This document shows, in pieces, positions 63,317 to 64,000 of a DNA stretch of 64,000 bases. The stretch is from Lutibacter sp. Lineage in GTDB: Bacteria > Bacteroidota > Bacteroidia > Flavobacteriales > Flavobacteriaceae. The position numbers and the translations under genes were made by a program. Below the pieces are notes generated by a model. That model was not told where the DNA came from. It made no database searches and saw nothing but the letters and a program-made list of their open reading frames with translations. The stretch covers positions 186,001-250,000 of the forward strand of contig NZ_JAEINV010000003.1 in NCBI RefSeq assembly GCF_016342705.1, given 5' to 3'. The first letter of the stretch is position 1; each line of letters opens with the position of its first letter.

Positions 63317-64000
63317 TTAAAACTTTAAGTTTATTTTCCAATCAAAAGTTTCATTAGGATTTAATGTTAGTAAGCCATTTTGGTTGTTAAAACTATTTGG
63401 AGCACATGTCATAGGTTCAATAGCTATGCAATCTCTTGTATTTGGTGTGTACACTTGAAGAAAACTTTTTTTGTTTTCTGAAGAAAAGTCTATTTCAATG
63501 TTGTAATCATCACATTTAAATAAAGTTAGTGGTTTGTTTATCAAAAAACAATCATCTAAAAAAATAGATCCTAAAGTTAGTGGTGTTTTAAATGGTAATT
63601 CAATTTCTTGTTGAGGAATCATTTGCTTATTTAAAAAGTATTTTGTGTTTCCATCAAAATTTAAGGTGCTAGATGATAAGTTTTTTACTTTAAAATATGG
63701 ATGCCAACCAAGTCCAAATGGAAATTCTTGTTCATCTAAATTTGTGACTTTAAAATCTAATTGTAAATTATTTTCTGAAAATGTGTAGGTAATATCCAAT
63801 TGATATGAAAATGGAAAACCTGTAATTGTTCCATTATTTTTATAACTAAAAGTTACAATTGCTAAATTTTCTGATGTTTCAGTTTTAGTTACGTTAAACG
63901 ATTTATTGTAGATATGACCGTGTAAGGAATTATTTAAACTAGTTTCATTACATTCTAGTTGATAATCAACCTTATTAAAACTGTATTTTCCATCTGCAAT
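63317..64000 (-). CDS. Aldose 1-epimerase family protein (5' end outside window)
   Basis: The minus-strand frame is open from the stop at 63317 to the window edge (228 codons with stop), so the start is outside. Reading further upstream than the first TTG near 63799 gives a segment with SLNNSLHGHIYNKSF, the first active-site His of galactose mutarotases, and later FGLGWHPYFKV, the second. The C-terminus (IAIEPMTCAPNSFNN, carrying the Glu) is complete. It probably interconverts alpha and beta anomers of hexoses in sugar metabolism, or belongs to a related DUF of unknown substrate. Only N-terminal residues are missing. Confidence 0.85.
   Translation of the reverse strand: MADGKYSFNKVDYQLECNETSLNNSLHGHIYNKSFNVTKTETSENLAIVTFSYKNNGTITGFPFSYQLDITYTFSENNLQLDFKVTNLDEQEFPFGLGWHPYFKVKNLSSSTLNFDGNTKYFLNKQMIPQQEIELPFKTPLTLGSIFLDDCFLINKPLTLFKCDDYNIEIDFSSENKKSFLQVYTPNTRDCIAIEPMTCAPNSFNNQNGLLTLNPNETFDWKINLKF

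Overview
The window is a typical chromosomal segment of a member of the Bacteroidota, most likely of the family Flavobacteriaceae. The evidence is AT-rich sequence, start codons preceded by A-rich stretches rather than Shine-Dalgarno motifs, Bacteroidota-type promoters (TAnnTTTG, in the best cases with an upstream TTTG), two SusC/SusD outer-membrane uptake loci, tandem S46 dipeptidyl-peptidases, and a fused str-S10-spc-alpha ribosomal cluster without tuf, adk or map. The genus cannot be fixed from the sequence alone.

Layout. 1-4.7 kb: a HAD nucleotidase, a secreted protein of unknown function, the recombination ATPase rarA, a rhomboid protease and the 23S rRNA methyltransferase rlmB. Two non-coding oddities lie here: a candidate interspersed element (2971-3060) and an array of five 21-bp repeats (3806-3910). 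4.7-18.1 kb: two SusCD loci on the minus strand, each with lipoprotein genes downstream, separated by a small secreted-protein gene. 18.3-20 kb: an Omp85-type outer membrane protein with no ATG start. 20-37.1 kb: rpsL-rpsG-fusA-rpsJ, then rplC through rplQ with secY, infA, rpmJ and rpoA. The three longest gaps inside this cluster (before rplC, rpsH and rpsD) each contain an RNA hairpin; the one before rplC is a full intrinsic terminator. 37-44.3 kb: a second secreted protein resembling the 10.5 kb gene, carA, eno, gltA, two guanidino-group-modifying enzymes (one CtlX-like) and an Rrf2 regulator. 44.3-49.6 kb: a 602-residue cysteine-containing protein, then a head-GIN lipoprotein and a DUF4870-PadR-PspC operon. 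49.8-55.4 kb: a hybrid sensor kinase and a receiver-kinase protein, then DUF4442 and TIGR00266 genes. 55.5-58.7 kb: an ECF sigma factor with a membrane protein, a DUF4369 lipoprotein, and a DUF819 transporter-like gene broken by one in-frame stop codon. 58.8-64 kb: two S46 peptidases and an aldose 1-epimerase that runs off the window.

How it works together. The central block makes ribosomes, EF-G, the SecY channel and the RNA polymerase alpha subunit. Its flanks serve envelope nutrient acquisition (SusCD, lipoproteins, periplasmic dipeptidyl-peptidases), central metabolism (enolase, citrate synthase, carbamoyl-phosphate synthase small subunit) and envelope stress or signalling (PspC/PadR, ECF sigma, kinases). 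No tRNA, rRNA, CRISPR array, insertion sequence or prophage was recognised, and no stretch longer than 300 bases lacks a gene. I did not find an obviously new multi-gene system. The observations most worth pursuing are the internal terminator before rplC, the 21-bp helically phased repeat array, the DUF819 stop codon, the S46 pair with different specificity residues, and the 602-residue orphan protein.
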